Source: Micrococcales bacterium (GTDB lineage: Bacteria > Actinomycetota > Actinomycetes > Actinomycetales > Cellulomonadaceae). Taken from it: 51,464 nucleotides of DNA. The notes beneath the pieces were generated by a model, which was not told where the DNA came from, did not search any database, and saw nothing but the letters and a program-made list of their open reading frames with translations. The stretch lies in NCBI GenBank assembly GCA_009777345.1, contig WRMB01000024.1, positions 1-51,464 on the forward strand. The letters are read 5' to 3'. This document shows positions 35,571 through 43,508 of the stretch, piece after piece; position 1 is the first letter of the stretch; every line of letters begins with the position of its first letter. A program made the position numbers and the translations under genes.

Positions 35571-36077
35571 ATGCCTGATATCTCGATCTCGTCCCTGACC
35601 AGCCAGCCTGCCGTGCAGACAGCGGCACCGAAGAACATCCTGGACTCCGACGGGTTCCTCAAGCTGCTCATCACCCAGCTGCAGAACCAGGACCCGACCT
35701 CGCCGATGGACACCCAGGCGATGATGCAGCAGACCACCCAGCTGTCGATGATGGAGCAGATGGTCGCCATGGCCAAGGACTCCCAGGCGGCACTGGCCGT
35801 GCACCAGCGGACCCTGGCCGCGCAGATGGTCGGGACCGAGGTCGTCTACGTGGGGCCCGACGGGGGCAACTACACCGGTGTCGTGCAGCAGGTGATCTTC
35901 ACCGTCGGCGAACCGACCCTGCTGGTCGACGGAGTCACCGTCCCGCTCAGCGCGGTGGCGGCAGTCTCTCCGTCGCGCGGCGAAGAGCCTGGGGCCGAAC
36001 CTGAGGCCGAGACCGACCCGGAGACCGACCCGGAGACTGACCCCGGGACCGACCCTGGGACCGACCCAGAGTCCTGA
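35571..36077 (+). CDS. flgD: Hook scaffold protein FlgD
   Basis: A 168-residue protein. The conserved N-terminal segment is DGFLKLLITQLQNQDPTSPM followed by AMMQQTTQLSMMEQMVAMAK. A short Tudor-like region (VGTEVVYVGPDGGNYTGVV) follows. FlgD caps the growing hook and is not retained. The C-terminus is an acidic tandem repeat of Thr-Asp-Pro-Glu/Gly units (about 145-168) in place of the usual beta domains, so the protein is shorter than most FlgDs. Confidence 0.92.
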   Translation: MPDISISSLTSQPAVQTAAPKNILDSDGFLKLLITQLQNQDPTSPMDTQAMMQQTTQLSMMEQMVAMAKDSQAALAVHQRTLAAQMVGTEVVYVGPDGGNYTGVVQQVIFTVGEPTLLVDGVTVPLSAVAAVSPSRGEEPGAEPEAETDPETDPETDPGTDPGTDPES

Positions 36078-36134
36078 AGAACCTGACCTGACCTGACCCC
36101 GACCTGAATCACCAACCGAAAGGAATCCCCCAAG

Positions 36135-37328
36135 ATGCTCCGCTCACTGTTCGCCGGTATCTCCGGACTGCGTGCCCACCAGACCATGCTCGACGTCACC
36201 GGCAACAACATCGCCAACGTCAACACCACCGGGTACAAGGCATCGCAGACGCAGTTCCAGGACACCTTGTCCCAGCTGCTCCAGGGTGCCGGGGCCGCCC
36301 AGAACGGTCGGGGTGGCACCAACCCGGCGCAGGTCGGCCTGGGTGTGCAGGTGGCCGGTATCACCGCCAACTTCACGCAGGGCTCGGCCCAGCTGACCAA
36401 CCGGGCCACCGACATGATGATCTCCGGCGACGGGTTCTTCGTGGTGCGCCGCGGCAACGAGACCCTGTACACCCGCGCCGGGTCGTTCGACTTCGACGCC
36501 ACCGGCCAGATGACCCTGCCCGGCGCCGGTGCCCTGGTCCAGGGCTGGATGGCCGTCAACGGCGTGATCGACATGAACGCGCCGCTGACGGACCTGCGCA
36601 TCCCGGTCGGGGCGCTGATGGCGGCCAAGGAGAGCACGTCGGCGATCTACGAGGGCAACCTGCAGGCCGACGCGGAGGACGGCCTGATCCTCAACCGCGA
36701 CGTCATCGTCTACGACGCCGAGGGCAACGAGGGCACGCTGTCACTGCAGTTCACCAAGACGGCGACCGGCTGGGAGGTGTCCTCCGACGGCGGCCTCACC
36801 ACGCAGCCGATGACCTTCGACGGGTCCGGGAACCTGGTGACGCCGACGTCGCTGACCGCGACCGTGGCCACGACCGGGGCGCCGGTGACCATCACCGTCG
36901 ACCTGTCCACGGTGACCGGTTTCGCCGGGGTCGACACCATCAAGAACCAGTCTCAGGACGGTTACGCCGCGGGGACGCTGACCTCGTTCCAGCTGGGGGC
37001 CGACGGGACCATCACCGGGACCTTCACCAACTCCCTCAAGCAGACGATCGGCATGATCGCGATGGCCAACTTCAACAACCCGGCGGGTCTGGAGAAGGTC
37101 GGCGGCTCGCTGTTCACCACCTCGGTGAACTCCGGCCAGGCCCTGATCGGCCCGGCCGGCACCGGCGGGCGCGGCAGCCTGTCCGGCGGCACGCTGGAGA
37201 TGTCGAACGTGGACCTGTCCGCCGAGTTCACCTCGCTGATCATCGCCCAGCGCGGCTTCCAGGCCAACTCCCGGGTGATCACCACCTCGGACGAGATCCT
37301 CGGCGAGCTGATGAACCTCAAGCGCTGA
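36135..37328 (+). CDS. flgE: Flagellar hook protein FlgE
   Basis: A 397-residue hook subunit. The N-terminal rod motif is MLRSLFAGISGLRAHQTMLD then VTGNNIANVNTTGYKASQTQ. The D1 and D2 regions follow (ISGDGFFVVRRGNETLYTRA). The C-terminal motif is VDLSAEFTSLIIAQRGFQAN then SRVITTSDEILGELMNLKR. Length is normal for Gram-positive FlgE. AAAGGA lies ten bases before ATG 36135. A strong hairpin follows the stop, so it likely ends the flgB operon. Confidence 0.95.
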   Translation: MLRSLFAGISGLRAHQTMLDVTGNNIANVNTTGYKASQTQFQDTLSQLLQGAGAAQNGRGGTNPAQVGLGVQVAGITANFTQGSAQLTNRATDMMISGDGFFVVRRGNETLYTRAGSFDFDATGQMTLPGAGALVQGWMAVNGVIDMNAPLTDLRIPVGALMAAKESTSAIYEGNLQADAEDGLILNRDVIVYDAEGNEGTLSLQFTKTATGWEVSSDGGLTTQPMTFDGSGNLVTPTSLTATVATTGAPVTITVDLSTVTGFAGVDTIKNQSQDGYAAGTLTSFQLGADGTITGTFTNSLKQTIGMIAMANFNNPAGLEKVGGSLFTTSVNSGQALIGPAGTGGRGSLSGGTLEMSNVDLSAEFTSLIIAQRGFQANSRVITTSDEILGELMNLKR

Positions 37329-37340
37329 TATCTCCGCACG

Positions 37341-37380
37341 ACGACGGTGGGCGGGTCCGCACGGACCCGCCCACCGTCGT
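37341..37380. terminator. flgE: Hairpin terminator after flgE
   Basis: A perfect 19-base-pair stem (37341-37359 with 37362-37380) closes a two-base gap, 12 bases after the flgE stop. It is followed by GTCTG with no T tract. It marks the probable end of the flgB-flgE transcript. Confidence 0.85.
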
Positions 37381-37392
37381 GTCTGCCAGCAC

Positions 37393-37556
37393 TATGGTGC
37401 TCCCAGAACAGGATGCACGTCGGCTGCAGCACCGGGCGGGCGCGGGGCCGCGTTGTCGTCGTTCGGCCGCACCTCCAGTGCGACCTCCTCCTCCGCCTCG
37501 CCCCGCATCCCGCCCAGCACCGCAGCCGACGCACATCCTGTTCTGGGAGCACCATA
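37393..37556 (-). ncRNA. Candidate structured RNA element, copy 1
   Basis: A 164-base hairpin. Arms 37393-37447 and 37501-37556 pair over about 55 positions. The central region 37448-37500 shares most of its bases with copy 2 (43347-43506): on the minus strand AGGCGGAGGAGGAG, a small hairpin with loop TGGAG, then ACGACGACAACGCGGC. All six transition-type differences between the arms become G-U pairs only in a minus-strand RNA, so I assign it to the minus strand. The arms show no similarity to those of copy 2. No flanking gene clearly belongs to it except an Rpn-like remnant to the right. Confidence 0.6.
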
Positions 37557-37559
37557 CGT

Positions 37560-37773
37560 CCACGAAGAAGGACGGGAAGAAGGCGTGGCGGAGGGGGCCG
37601 CTCAGGTCCGTCACGACAACGCTCTGCAGGCCTTGCGGCTCGGCTCCCGGCCGAGCAGGTGGCCCAGATCACCGGGCTCAGCCTCGACCAGGTCACCGGT
37701 CTGGCTGGGACGGTCCACGACGTGCAGCGCAGGACCCAGGCCGCACCCCGCCGAGATGTTCCCGGAGTTCTAG
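37560..37773 (+). pseudogene. Rpn-like nuclease C-terminal remnant
   Basis: EEGREEGVAEGAAQVRHDNA-LQALRLG in one frame is continued after a one-base loss at about 37645 by LPAEQVAQITGLSLDQVTGL in the next frame. This is the tail pattern of Rpn/transposase_31 (PD-(D/E)XK) proteins: a Glu/Gly-rich helix, then a helix-turn-helix-like GLSxEQIAxITGLS. The nuclease domain is absent. A stop in the first frame is at 37771. It lies immediately right of the structured element, which may have destroyed the gene. Confidence 0.5.
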
Positions 37774-37915
37774 GACAAGGCGGACGGTCGGAGGGGGACT
37801 GTCAGGACGATGGCTCAAGGGTGGACGGGGACTGCCGAACAGGAATGCACAAGGCCCACGGACGGGCCGACCAGTCCGTGCGGCTGGGACAGGTACACCA
37901 AGGATGGGACTTCTC
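37774..37915 (+). other. Leader of the flbD-motA operon
   Basis: A non-coding stretch between the Rpn-like remnant and flbD. It must contain the promoter of the second flagellar operon unless read-through from flgE serves it. AAGGATGGG at about 37899-37907 is the probable flbD ribosome site. I see no clear -35/-10 pair. Confidence 0.4.
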
Positions 37916-38203
37916 GTGATTGTAGTGACGCGCCTCAACGGTGGACAGTTCGGGGTCAACCCCGACCTGATCCAGCGTATCGACAGCGCGCCCGACACTA
38001 TTCTGACCCTGATCGACGGGACTAAGTACATCGTCGCCGAACCGATGGCAGAAGTGATCGCGCTGGTGCACGAATACCGTGCAACGATCTTGGCCCGGGC
38101 CCGGATGCTGGCCGCCGAGCTCGACCTGGTCGAGGCCGACGAGCCCGATATCGACGACCGTCCGATCGCTCCGGCGGTCCCGCTGCGCCCGAGGGGGTTG
38201 TGA
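37916..38203 (+). CDS. flbD: FlbD family flagellar protein
   Basis: A 95-residue protein (from GTG) with the FlbD signature: VIVVTRLNGGQFGVNPDLIQ then RIDSAPDTILTLIDGTKYIV and a helical tail. FlbD proteins are small cytoplasmic proteins found in Gram-positive flagellar operons; their exact role is unknown. GTG 37916 matches the usual family start (MIxVTRLNG); ATG 37904 in the same frame is an alternative. The stop overlaps the motA start (TGATG). Confidence 0.88.
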   Translation: MIVVTRLNGGQFGVNPDLIQRIDSAPDTILTLIDGTKYIVAEPMAEVIALVHEYRATILARARMLAAELDLVEADEPDIDDRPIAPAVPLRPRGL

Positions 38204-39000
38204 TGGACCCGTCAGGCATCGTCGGGATCGTCGTCGCCCTGGTGGCGATCCTCGGCGCCCAGGCTCTCGAGGGCGGGAACCCCGCCTCGCTCATCCTGCC
38301 CGGACCGCTGCTGCTGGTCTGGGTCGGCACCATCGGCGCCGGTATGGCCGGGCACACCCTGGCCGACAGCAAGGGTGCGTTCGCCCGGATCCCGAAGGTG
38401 ATGCGGGCCAAGGCCCCCGACCCGGGTGCGACCGTCGACACGGTCATCTCGCTGGCCGACCGGGCCCGGCGCGAGGGGCTGCTCGCCCTGGAGGACGCCG
38501 CCCGCGACATCGACGACGACTTCCTCAAGTCGGGTCTCCAGGCCGCGATCGACGGCACGGACCCCGAGGACCTGCGGATGATCCTCGAGGACCGCATCAC
38601 CACCAAGCGGACCGCGGACCGCGTCCACTCCAAGTACTTCTCCGACCTGGGCGGCTACGCGCCGACGCTGGGCATCATCGGTACCGTCATCGCCCTGGTC
38701 CACGTGCTGGAGAACCTGGCAAACCCCGGTGAGCTGGGCTCCCAGATCGCCGTGGCCTTCCTCGCGACCCTGTGGGGCCTGCTGTCGGCCAACGTGGTGT
38801 GGCTGCCGCTGGCGGCCCGGATCAAGCGCCTGTCCGACCAGGAGTGCACCCAGATGGAGGTCACCCTGGAAGGGTTGATCGCGCTGCAGGCCGGGGCCAA
38901 CCCGCGGCTGGTCGGCGAGCGTCTGCGGTCCATGCTGCCGTCCACCAAGGCCGAGCCCAAGACCACCAAGTCCAAGGGCAAGCAGGAGAAGGCCGCATGA
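38203..39000 (+). CDS. motA: Flagellar motor stator protein MotA
   Basis: A 265-residue stator with four membrane helices (about 4-22, 28-48, 145-168, 178-200). The cytoplasmic loop between helices 2 and 3 carries the charged residues that touch FliG. The conserved TLGIIGTVIALVHVLENL and AVAFLATLWGLLSANVVWLP segments are in place. With MotB it forms the ion channel that drives rotation. A Lys-rich tail ends the protein. ATG 38203 overlaps the flbD stop; the end overlaps motB (ATGA). Confidence 0.95.
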   Translation: MDPSGIVGIVVALVAILGAQALEGGNPASLILPGPLLLVWVGTIGAGMAGHTLADSKGAFARIPKVMRAKAPDPGATVDTVISLADRARREGLLALEDAARDIDDDFLKSGLQAAIDGTDPEDLRMILEDRITTKRTADRVHSKYFSDLGGYAPTLGIIGTVIALVHVLENLANPGELGSQIAVAFLATLWGLLSANVVWLPLAARIKRLSDQECTQMEVTLEGLIALQAGANPRLVGERLRSMLPSTKAEPKTTKSKGKQEKAA

Positions 39001-39854
39001 GCGTGCCCACGCCCCGGCGGCGGCGGCGCCAGGTGGAGGAGGAGCACGACAACGCCGAACGGTGGCTGATCTCGTACTCCGACATGATCACCGTGCTAAT
39101 GGCGCTGTTCATCGTGCTGTTCGCGATCAGCCAGGTCGACCAGGACAAGTACGTCGCGCTGCGCCAGTCGCTGGCCGCCGGGTTCGGCGGGGGAGGCCCG
39201 GCGGTGCTGGACGGTTCCACCGGCCCGCTGGACGGGCTGAAGCCGGAGTCGGACCAGGCCACGGACTCCACCAGCTCCCTGGTCGACGGCGACCGGGGCC
39301 TGGGCAGCCAGGGCTCGGACCCGGGCCGCGACGACCCGAACCTCGCCGCGGCCAAGGTCGAGCTGGCCCACCTGGACGCTATCAGGGAGGCGATGGCCCA
39401 GGCGCTGGCCGAGCAGGGGCTGAGCGAGGATGTGACGTTCCGGGTGAGCGAGCGCGGCCTGATCGTCGGCCTGGTGGCCAACGACGTGTTCTTCGCCGCC
39501 GAGTCGGCCGTCCTGACGCCCACCGCGAACCAGGTGGTCGACGCCCTGGCTCCGACCCTGGCGTCGATCTCCGAGGAGATCTCCGTCGAGGGGCACGCCA
39601 GCAACATACCGACCGCCCGGTACCCGACCAACTGGGAGCTGTCGTCCGACCGGGCCTCCAAGGTGCTGCGGCACCTGGTGGAGATCAACCACCTGCCCGG
39701 GACGCGGCTGTCGGCCGTCGGGTTCGGCGACACCCGGCCGCTGGAGCCGGGCTCCGACGAGGCGTCGCTGGCGGCCAACCGCCGGGTAGACGTAGTAATC
39801 CTGTCCGCGGCCCCCGAGGCGGTCCGGGCCCTGCTGCCGGCGCTGTCCGGCTGA
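38997..39854 (+). CDS. motB: Flagellar motor stator protein MotB
   Basis: A 285-residue protein with a basic N-terminus (PRRRRRQ). Its single membrane helix holds the ion-binding Asp29 (WLISYSDMITVLMALFIVLF). A linker follows, then a C-terminal OmpA-like peptidoglycan-binding domain (FFAAESAVLTPTANQVVDAL, VEGHASNIPTARYPTNWELS, SAVGFGDTRPLEPGSDEASL). MotB anchors the stator to the wall. Complete. The start overlaps the motA stop by four bases. Confidence 0.95.
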   Translation: MSVPTPRRRRRQVEEEHDNAERWLISYSDMITVLMALFIVLFAISQVDQDKYVALRQSLAAGFGGGGPAVLDGSTGPLDGLKPESDQATDSTSSLVDGDRGLGSQGSDPGRDDPNLAAAKVELAHLDAIREAMAQALAEQGLSEDVTFRVSERGLIVGLVANDVFFAAESAVLTPTANQVVDALAPTLASISEEISVEGHASNIPTARYPTNWELSSDRASKVLRHLVEINHLPGTRLSAVGFGDTRPLEPGSDEASLAANRRVDVVILSAAPEAVRALLPALSG

Positions 39855-39872
39855 TTGACGAGGGAGCACACC

Positions 39873-40412
39873 ATGCCTATCGAACAGCGCGTCGTCGCCC
39901 CGAAGAAGATCGGCGGCGGGAAGATCGGTGCCAAGAAGGGCCTGTCGGAACCTGAGCCGACAAAGGCTGAGAAACCGAAGAAGGCCAAGGGCGGCAAGAA
40001 GAAGCTGGTCGTCCTGGTCGCGGCCGTCCTGGTCGTGGCGGTCGCCGCCGCCGCGGCGTACTTCCTGGTGCTGGCGCCCGGGGGAGACGACCACGCCGAC
40101 GCTCCGCCCCGACCCGTGGCCGTCGTGCAGTTCGAGGCGCGGTCGCTGAACCTGGCCGACGGGCACTACCTGCGCCTCGGCATCGCGCTGGAGCTGGCCA
40201 AGACCGAGGGCGGGCACGGCGGCGGTGGCGATCTGGACGCCGCCCCGGCGCTGGACGCCGCGATCGCCGTGTTCTCCGGGCGGACCGTGGCCGAGGTCAC
40301 CGACCCCGAGACCCGCGAACAGCTGCGGGCCGAGCTGCTGACCAAGGTCCAGGAGTACTACGGCGCGGACGTCGTCATGGGGGTGAAGTTCAGCGACTAC
40401 GTCACTCAATGA
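39873..40412 (+). CDS. fliL: Flagellar basal body protein FliL
   Basis: A 179-residue single-pass protein. A Lys/Gly-rich cytoplasmic N-terminus (1-47) precedes a membrane helix (about 48-70) and an extracellular FliL domain ([48 protein letters not shown]). FliL stabilises the stator near MotB. An insert GGHGGGGD in the domain is local. GAGGGAG lies eight bases before ATG 39873; a TTG at 39855 is less likely. Confidence 0.9.
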   Translation: MPIEQRVVAPKKIGGGKIGAKKGLSEPEPTKAEKPKKAKGGKKKLVVLVAAVLVVAVAAAAAYFLVLAPGGDDHADAPPRPVAVVQFEARSLNLADGHYLRLGIALELAKTEGGHGGGGDLDAAPALDAAIAVFSGRTVAEVTDPETREQLRAELLTKVQEYYGADVVMGVKFSDYVTQ

Positions 40413-40466
40413 GATCTGTCCGGACGGATCCTTCAGCAACGCCGCCCGCCCACCGATCAACTGGGC

Positions 40467-41414
40467 GTGACCACCTCAGAGCACGTCTCGACCGTGCCGG
40501 CTCCGTCCGCTGGACGCGACGGTCGCGTCAGGGCCGAACCTCAGGTCTACGACTTCCGCCGCCCGCTGACGCTCGGCCGGGACACCGCCCGACGCCTGGA
40601 GATGGGCTTCGAACGGTTCGCCCGGATGTGGGGCACCCAGCTGACCTCACGGCTGCGCGAACCGTGCTCGGTGGTCCACGACGGCCTGTCGTTACGCACC
40701 TACGACGACTACGTGTCCACCCTGCCCAGCCCGACCGCGCTGGTCCTGTGCCAGGTCGACGTGACCCGGCAGGCCGCCATGGTGCAGTTCCCCGTGGCCG
40801 TCGCGCTGGTCTGGGTGGACTACATGTTCGGCGGCACCGGCCTGGGCGACGACCGGGAGCGTGAGCTGACCGATATCGAGCTGGTCGTCGTGCGCGACCT
40901 GATGCAACGGGCGCTGGACGACCTGTCGTACTCGTTCGCCTCGATCGTGCCGCTGGCGGTGACCGTCCGGTCCGTGCAGTACAACCCGCAGTTCGTGCAG
41001 GCCACATCGGCCGCCGAACCGGTGGTCGTGGCCTCGTTCACGCTGAAGGTCGGCCAGCGGTCGGACAGCGCGACGCTGATGCTGCCCGCCGACCTGATGC
41101 TGATCGAGCCGACCGCCGACGTGGACGCCGACCGGGACGCCGAGCTGGCCCGCACCCGCCAGATCGCCCGGGAGCGGCTGGAGCGGCTGGCGCAGACCGT
41201 CCCGGTGGACGTCACCGTGGAGTTCGCCCCGGTCGTCGTGCACCCGCGGGACGTCGTCGGCCTGGCCGTCGGCGACGTGCTGCCGCTGGGGCACCCCGCT
41301 ACCCGCCCGCTGGACGTCGTCGTGGACGGCGTCGTGCTGGCCCGTGCCGCGGTGGGCAGCCACGGTTCCCGTCTTGCCTGCCAGATCGTCGCCGTCGAGG
41401 AGCACCCATCATGA
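40467..41414 (+). CDS. fliM: Flagellar motor switch protein FliM
   Basis: A 315-residue switch-complex protein. After QVYDFRRPLTLGRDTARRLE come the middle domain (CheC-like; MVQFPVAVALVWVDYMFGGT, ELTDIELVVVRDLM) and a C-terminal SpoA domain (VPVDVTVEFAPVVVHPRDVV). The N-terminal EIDALL-type motif that binds CheY-P elsewhere is absent, and the frame upstream of GTG 40467 does not contain it. The GTG has only a weak ribosome site, and a 54-base gap separates it from fliL. The stop overlaps fliN. Confidence 0.9.
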   Translation: MTTSEHVSTVPAPSAGRDGRVRAEPQVYDFRRPLTLGRDTARRLEMGFERFARMWGTQLTSRLREPCSVVHDGLSLRTYDDYVSTLPSPTALVLCQVDVTRQAAMVQFPVAVALVWVDYMFGGTGLGDDRERELTDIELVVVRDLMQRALDDLSYSFASIVPLAVTVRSVQYNPQFVQATSAAEPVVVASFTLKVGQRSDSATLMLPADLMLIEPTADVDADRDAELARTRQIARERLERLAQTVPVDVTVEFAPVVVHPRDVVGLAVGDVLPLGHPATRPLDVVVDGVVLARAAVGSHGSRLACQIVAVEEHPS

Positions 41415-42214
41415 GCCCTGTCAAGAACAGCCCCAGCCAGAAGAGCGCCGTCCAGAGCGCCGACAGCCTCGCGCTGCTCCAGGCCGCCGCGGACGCCGCG
41501 GCCGCCCTGGTCCCGGCCACCTCGCCGCTGTCCGCGACGCCCGCCCCGCCCGGGGTGGTCCCACCGCCGGACGCCACCGCCGTGGTGGTGTCCGTCGTCG
41601 GTGCGGTCAGCGCCGAGCTGGCCCTGGTCGCCGCGGACGCGGTGGTCGAGGCCGTCGAGGCCGGGGCCGCCGCCGGTGCCCCGATCGCCCTGACCGACGC
41701 GCTCACCCCCGCCCTGTCTGCCGCGGCCGACGCCCTGGGCCCCGGCGCGGTGGAACCGGCCCGCACCGAGCAGGTCGCCGACGTCGTCGGCGCCGACACC
41801 CAGGTGTTCCAGCTCCACGCCGCCCCGGCCGAAGACGCCGCCAGTCCCGAGGGCACCGGTGCGGCCTGGTTCACCGTCCGGCTGCGCGGCCAGCAGGTGA
41901 AGACCCCCGAGCCGGAACAGCCGACCGCCCAGGGAGTGCCGACCCCCCGGCGCGGCCAGGGCGCGTCGATCACCGTGCTGTACGACGTGGAGATGACGCT
42001 CACCGCCGAGCTGGGCCGCACCCGGCTGCCGCTGCGCCAGGTGCTGGACCTGGCCCCCGGTGCGGTGCTCGAGCTGGACCGCACCGCCGGGTCCCCGGCC
42101 GACGTCATGGTCAACGGGCGGCTGATCGCCCGCGGCGAGATCGTCGTCGTGGACGAGGACTACGGGCTGCGGGTCACCGAGATCGTGGCGGGGTCCGAAG
42201 GGCAAGGGCAGTAA
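41411..42214 (+). CDS. fliN: Flagellar motor switch protein FliN
   Basis: A 267-residue protein. The C-terminal 75 residues are the FliN/SpoA domain (LYDVEMTLTAELGRTRLPLR, LDLAPGAVLELDRTAGSPAD, VMVNGRLIARGEIVVVDEDY). The N-terminal 180 residues are Ala-rich and may be a degenerate CheC-like segment, as in the longer FliN/FliY proteins of Gram-positives. FliN forms the base of the C-ring and binds FliH. GAGGAG lies before ATG 41411, which overlaps the fliM stop. Confidence 0.9.
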   Translation: MSPVKNSPSQKSAVQSADSLALLQAAADAAAALVPATSPLSATPAPPGVVPPPDATAVVVSVVGAVSAELALVAADAVVEAVEAGAAAGAPIALTDALTPALSAAADALGPGAVEPARTEQVADVVGADTQVFQLHAAPAEDAASPEGTGAAWFTVRLRGQQVKTPEPEQPTAQGVPTPRRGQGASITVLYDVEMTLTAELGRTRLPLRQVLDLAPGAVLELDRTAGSPADVMVNGRLIARGEIVVVDEDYGLRVTEIVAGSEGQGQ

Positions 42215-42220
42215 GCGGAC

Positions 42221-42643
42221 ATGGACGTCGTCTGGCTCCTCCTGCGCGCCATCGTCGCGCTGGCGGCCGTGCTGGGCCTGATCTGGTGGGGGGCACGACG
42301 GCTGACCAGCGGTCGGGTCGTACGCTCCAGCGCCGAACCGCACGTCATGGTCGTGGACCGGCACGCGCTGGCCCGCGGTGCCGGGGTGGCGGTGCTCGCG
42401 GTGGGCAACCGGCGGCTGCTCGTCGGCTTCGGCGACCAGCAGGTCAGCCTGCTCACCGAGCTGGCGCCCGTCGTGGCGCCCCTGGAACCGACCGGGAGCG
42501 ATACCGTACCGGCCCAGCGGGGCCAACCCGAGACCGGGCCCAGAGACGGCGAGCGGCTCGCACGGCTGGCCGGGTCGGTGCTGCACCCGCAGACCTGGAA
42601 GGACACGCTGCACGCCCTGCAGGACAGGACGGTGCGTCGATGA
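42221..42643 (+). CDS. fliO: Flagellar biosynthesis protein FliO
   Basis: A 140-residue single-pass protein. An N-terminal membrane helix (MDVVWLLLRAIVALAAVLGL) is followed by a cytoplasmic domain with MVVDRHALARGAGVAVLAVG and NRRLLVGFGDQQVSLLTEL, the usual FliO pattern. FliO assists assembly of FliP in the export gate. The stop overlaps the fliP start (ATGA). Confidence 0.88.
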   Translation: MDVVWLLLRAIVALAAVLGLIWWGARRLTSGRVVRSSAEPHVMVVDRHALARGAGVAVLAVGNRRLLVGFGDQQVSLLTELAPVVAPLEPTGSDTVPAQRGQPETGPRDGERLARLAGSVLHPQTWKDTLHALQDRTVRR

Positions 42644-43347
42644 ACCCGACGCCGCCGGTCCCGCCCGTCGGCGGGGACACGGTGTCCGTCGCGATCAACG
42701 GGATCAACGGCACCCCGTCGAGCTCGATCGTCGTGCTCGTCGCGATCACGCTGCTGTCCGTCGCGCCGTCGCTGCTGCTCATGACCACGGCGTTCACCAA
42801 GATCTTCGTGGTGCTGGGCCTGGTCCGCAACGCCCTGGGCCTGCAGACCACCCCGCCCACCCAGGTACTGGCCGGGCTGGCGCTGTTCCTGTCGCTGTTC
42901 GTCATGGCGCCGACGCTGTCGGACATCAACTCCCAGGCGGTGCAGCCGTACCTGGCGGGCGAGACGACGTTCTCCCAGGCGCTCGAGTCCGGTCAGCGGC
43001 CCCTGTCGCAGTTCATGGTCTCCCACACCCGCGAAGAAGACATCGCGCTGATCACCCGGGCCGCCGGTGCGGAGAACCCCCCGACCCCCGAAGAGGTGCC
43101 TTTCACCACCCTCGCCCCGGCCTTCATGCTGTCCGAGCTGCGCAGCGCCTTCATCATCGGGTTCGCCATCTTCGTGCCCTTCCTCATCATCGACCTGGTG
43201 ATCAGCGCCTCCCTGATGAGCATGGGCATGATGATGCTGCCGCCCGTCATGGTCTCGCTGCCGTTCAAACTGCTGCTCTTCGTGCTGGTGGACGGCTGGG
43301 GGTTGGTCATCCGCGCGCTCATCGGCACCTATACCGGGGCCGGATAG
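42640..43347 (+). CDS. fliP: Flagellar export gate protein FliP
   Basis: A 235-residue export-gate protein with four membrane helices. Conserved segments are LLLMTTAFTKIFVVLGLVRN, GLQTTPPTQVLAGLALFLSL, PAFMLSELRSAFIIGFAIFV and ASLMSMGMMMLPPVMVSLPF. An N-terminal signal-like segment is weak, as in many FliPs. The last base of the TAG stop is also the first base of the hairpin element at 43347, which separates it from fliQ. Confidence 0.95.
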   Translation: MNPTPPVPPVGGDTVSVAINGINGTPSSSIVVLVAITLLSVAPSLLLMTTAFTKIFVVLGLVRNALGLQTTPPTQVLAGLALFLSLFVMAPTLSDINSQAVQPYLAGETTFSQALESGQRPLSQFMVSHTREEDIALITRAAGAENPPTPEEVPFTTLAPAFMLSELRSAFIIGFAIFVPFLIIDLVISASLMSMGMMMLPPVMVSLPFKLLLFVLVDGWGLVIRALIGTYTGAG

Positions 43348-43506
43348 GGCATGCCTCCGAACTCATCACACGCTACGGCGAGCCCGGCACGCCCGCTCGC
43401 CGCGTTGTCGTCGTCGGCAGCACCTCCAGTGCTGCTCTCCTCCTCCGCCTTGCGAGCGCACGCGCCGGACACGCCTCGCTTGCGCGCTGAGTTCGGAGGC
43501 ATGCCC
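43347..43506 (-). ncRNA. Candidate structured RNA element, copy 2
   Basis: A 160-base hairpin between fliP and fliQ. The outer 19 pairs are perfect (GGGCATGCCTCCGAACTCA and its complement). Inner arms pair with interruptions to about 43400 and 43455. The central 50 bases share the core of copy 1, including the TGGAG-loop hairpin, with a C-G to A-T pair exchange. All five transition-type arm differences are G-U pairs only in a minus-strand RNA. The right arm contains the GGAGG ribosome site of fliQ. Confidence 0.65.
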
Positions 43507-43508
43507 TG

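Noticed and set aside
37393..37556. Integron attC site, retron msr-msd or simple terminator as an explanation of the hairpin elements
   Set aside because: There are no attC core sites, no integrase, no reverse transcriptase nearby and no T tract; a separate terminator already follows flgE.
43360..43500. Minus-strand peptide AEEE...DDNAA shared by both elements as a coding sequence
   Set aside because: The two copies carry opposite one-base indels around the apical hairpin, so codons are not preserved while pairing is.
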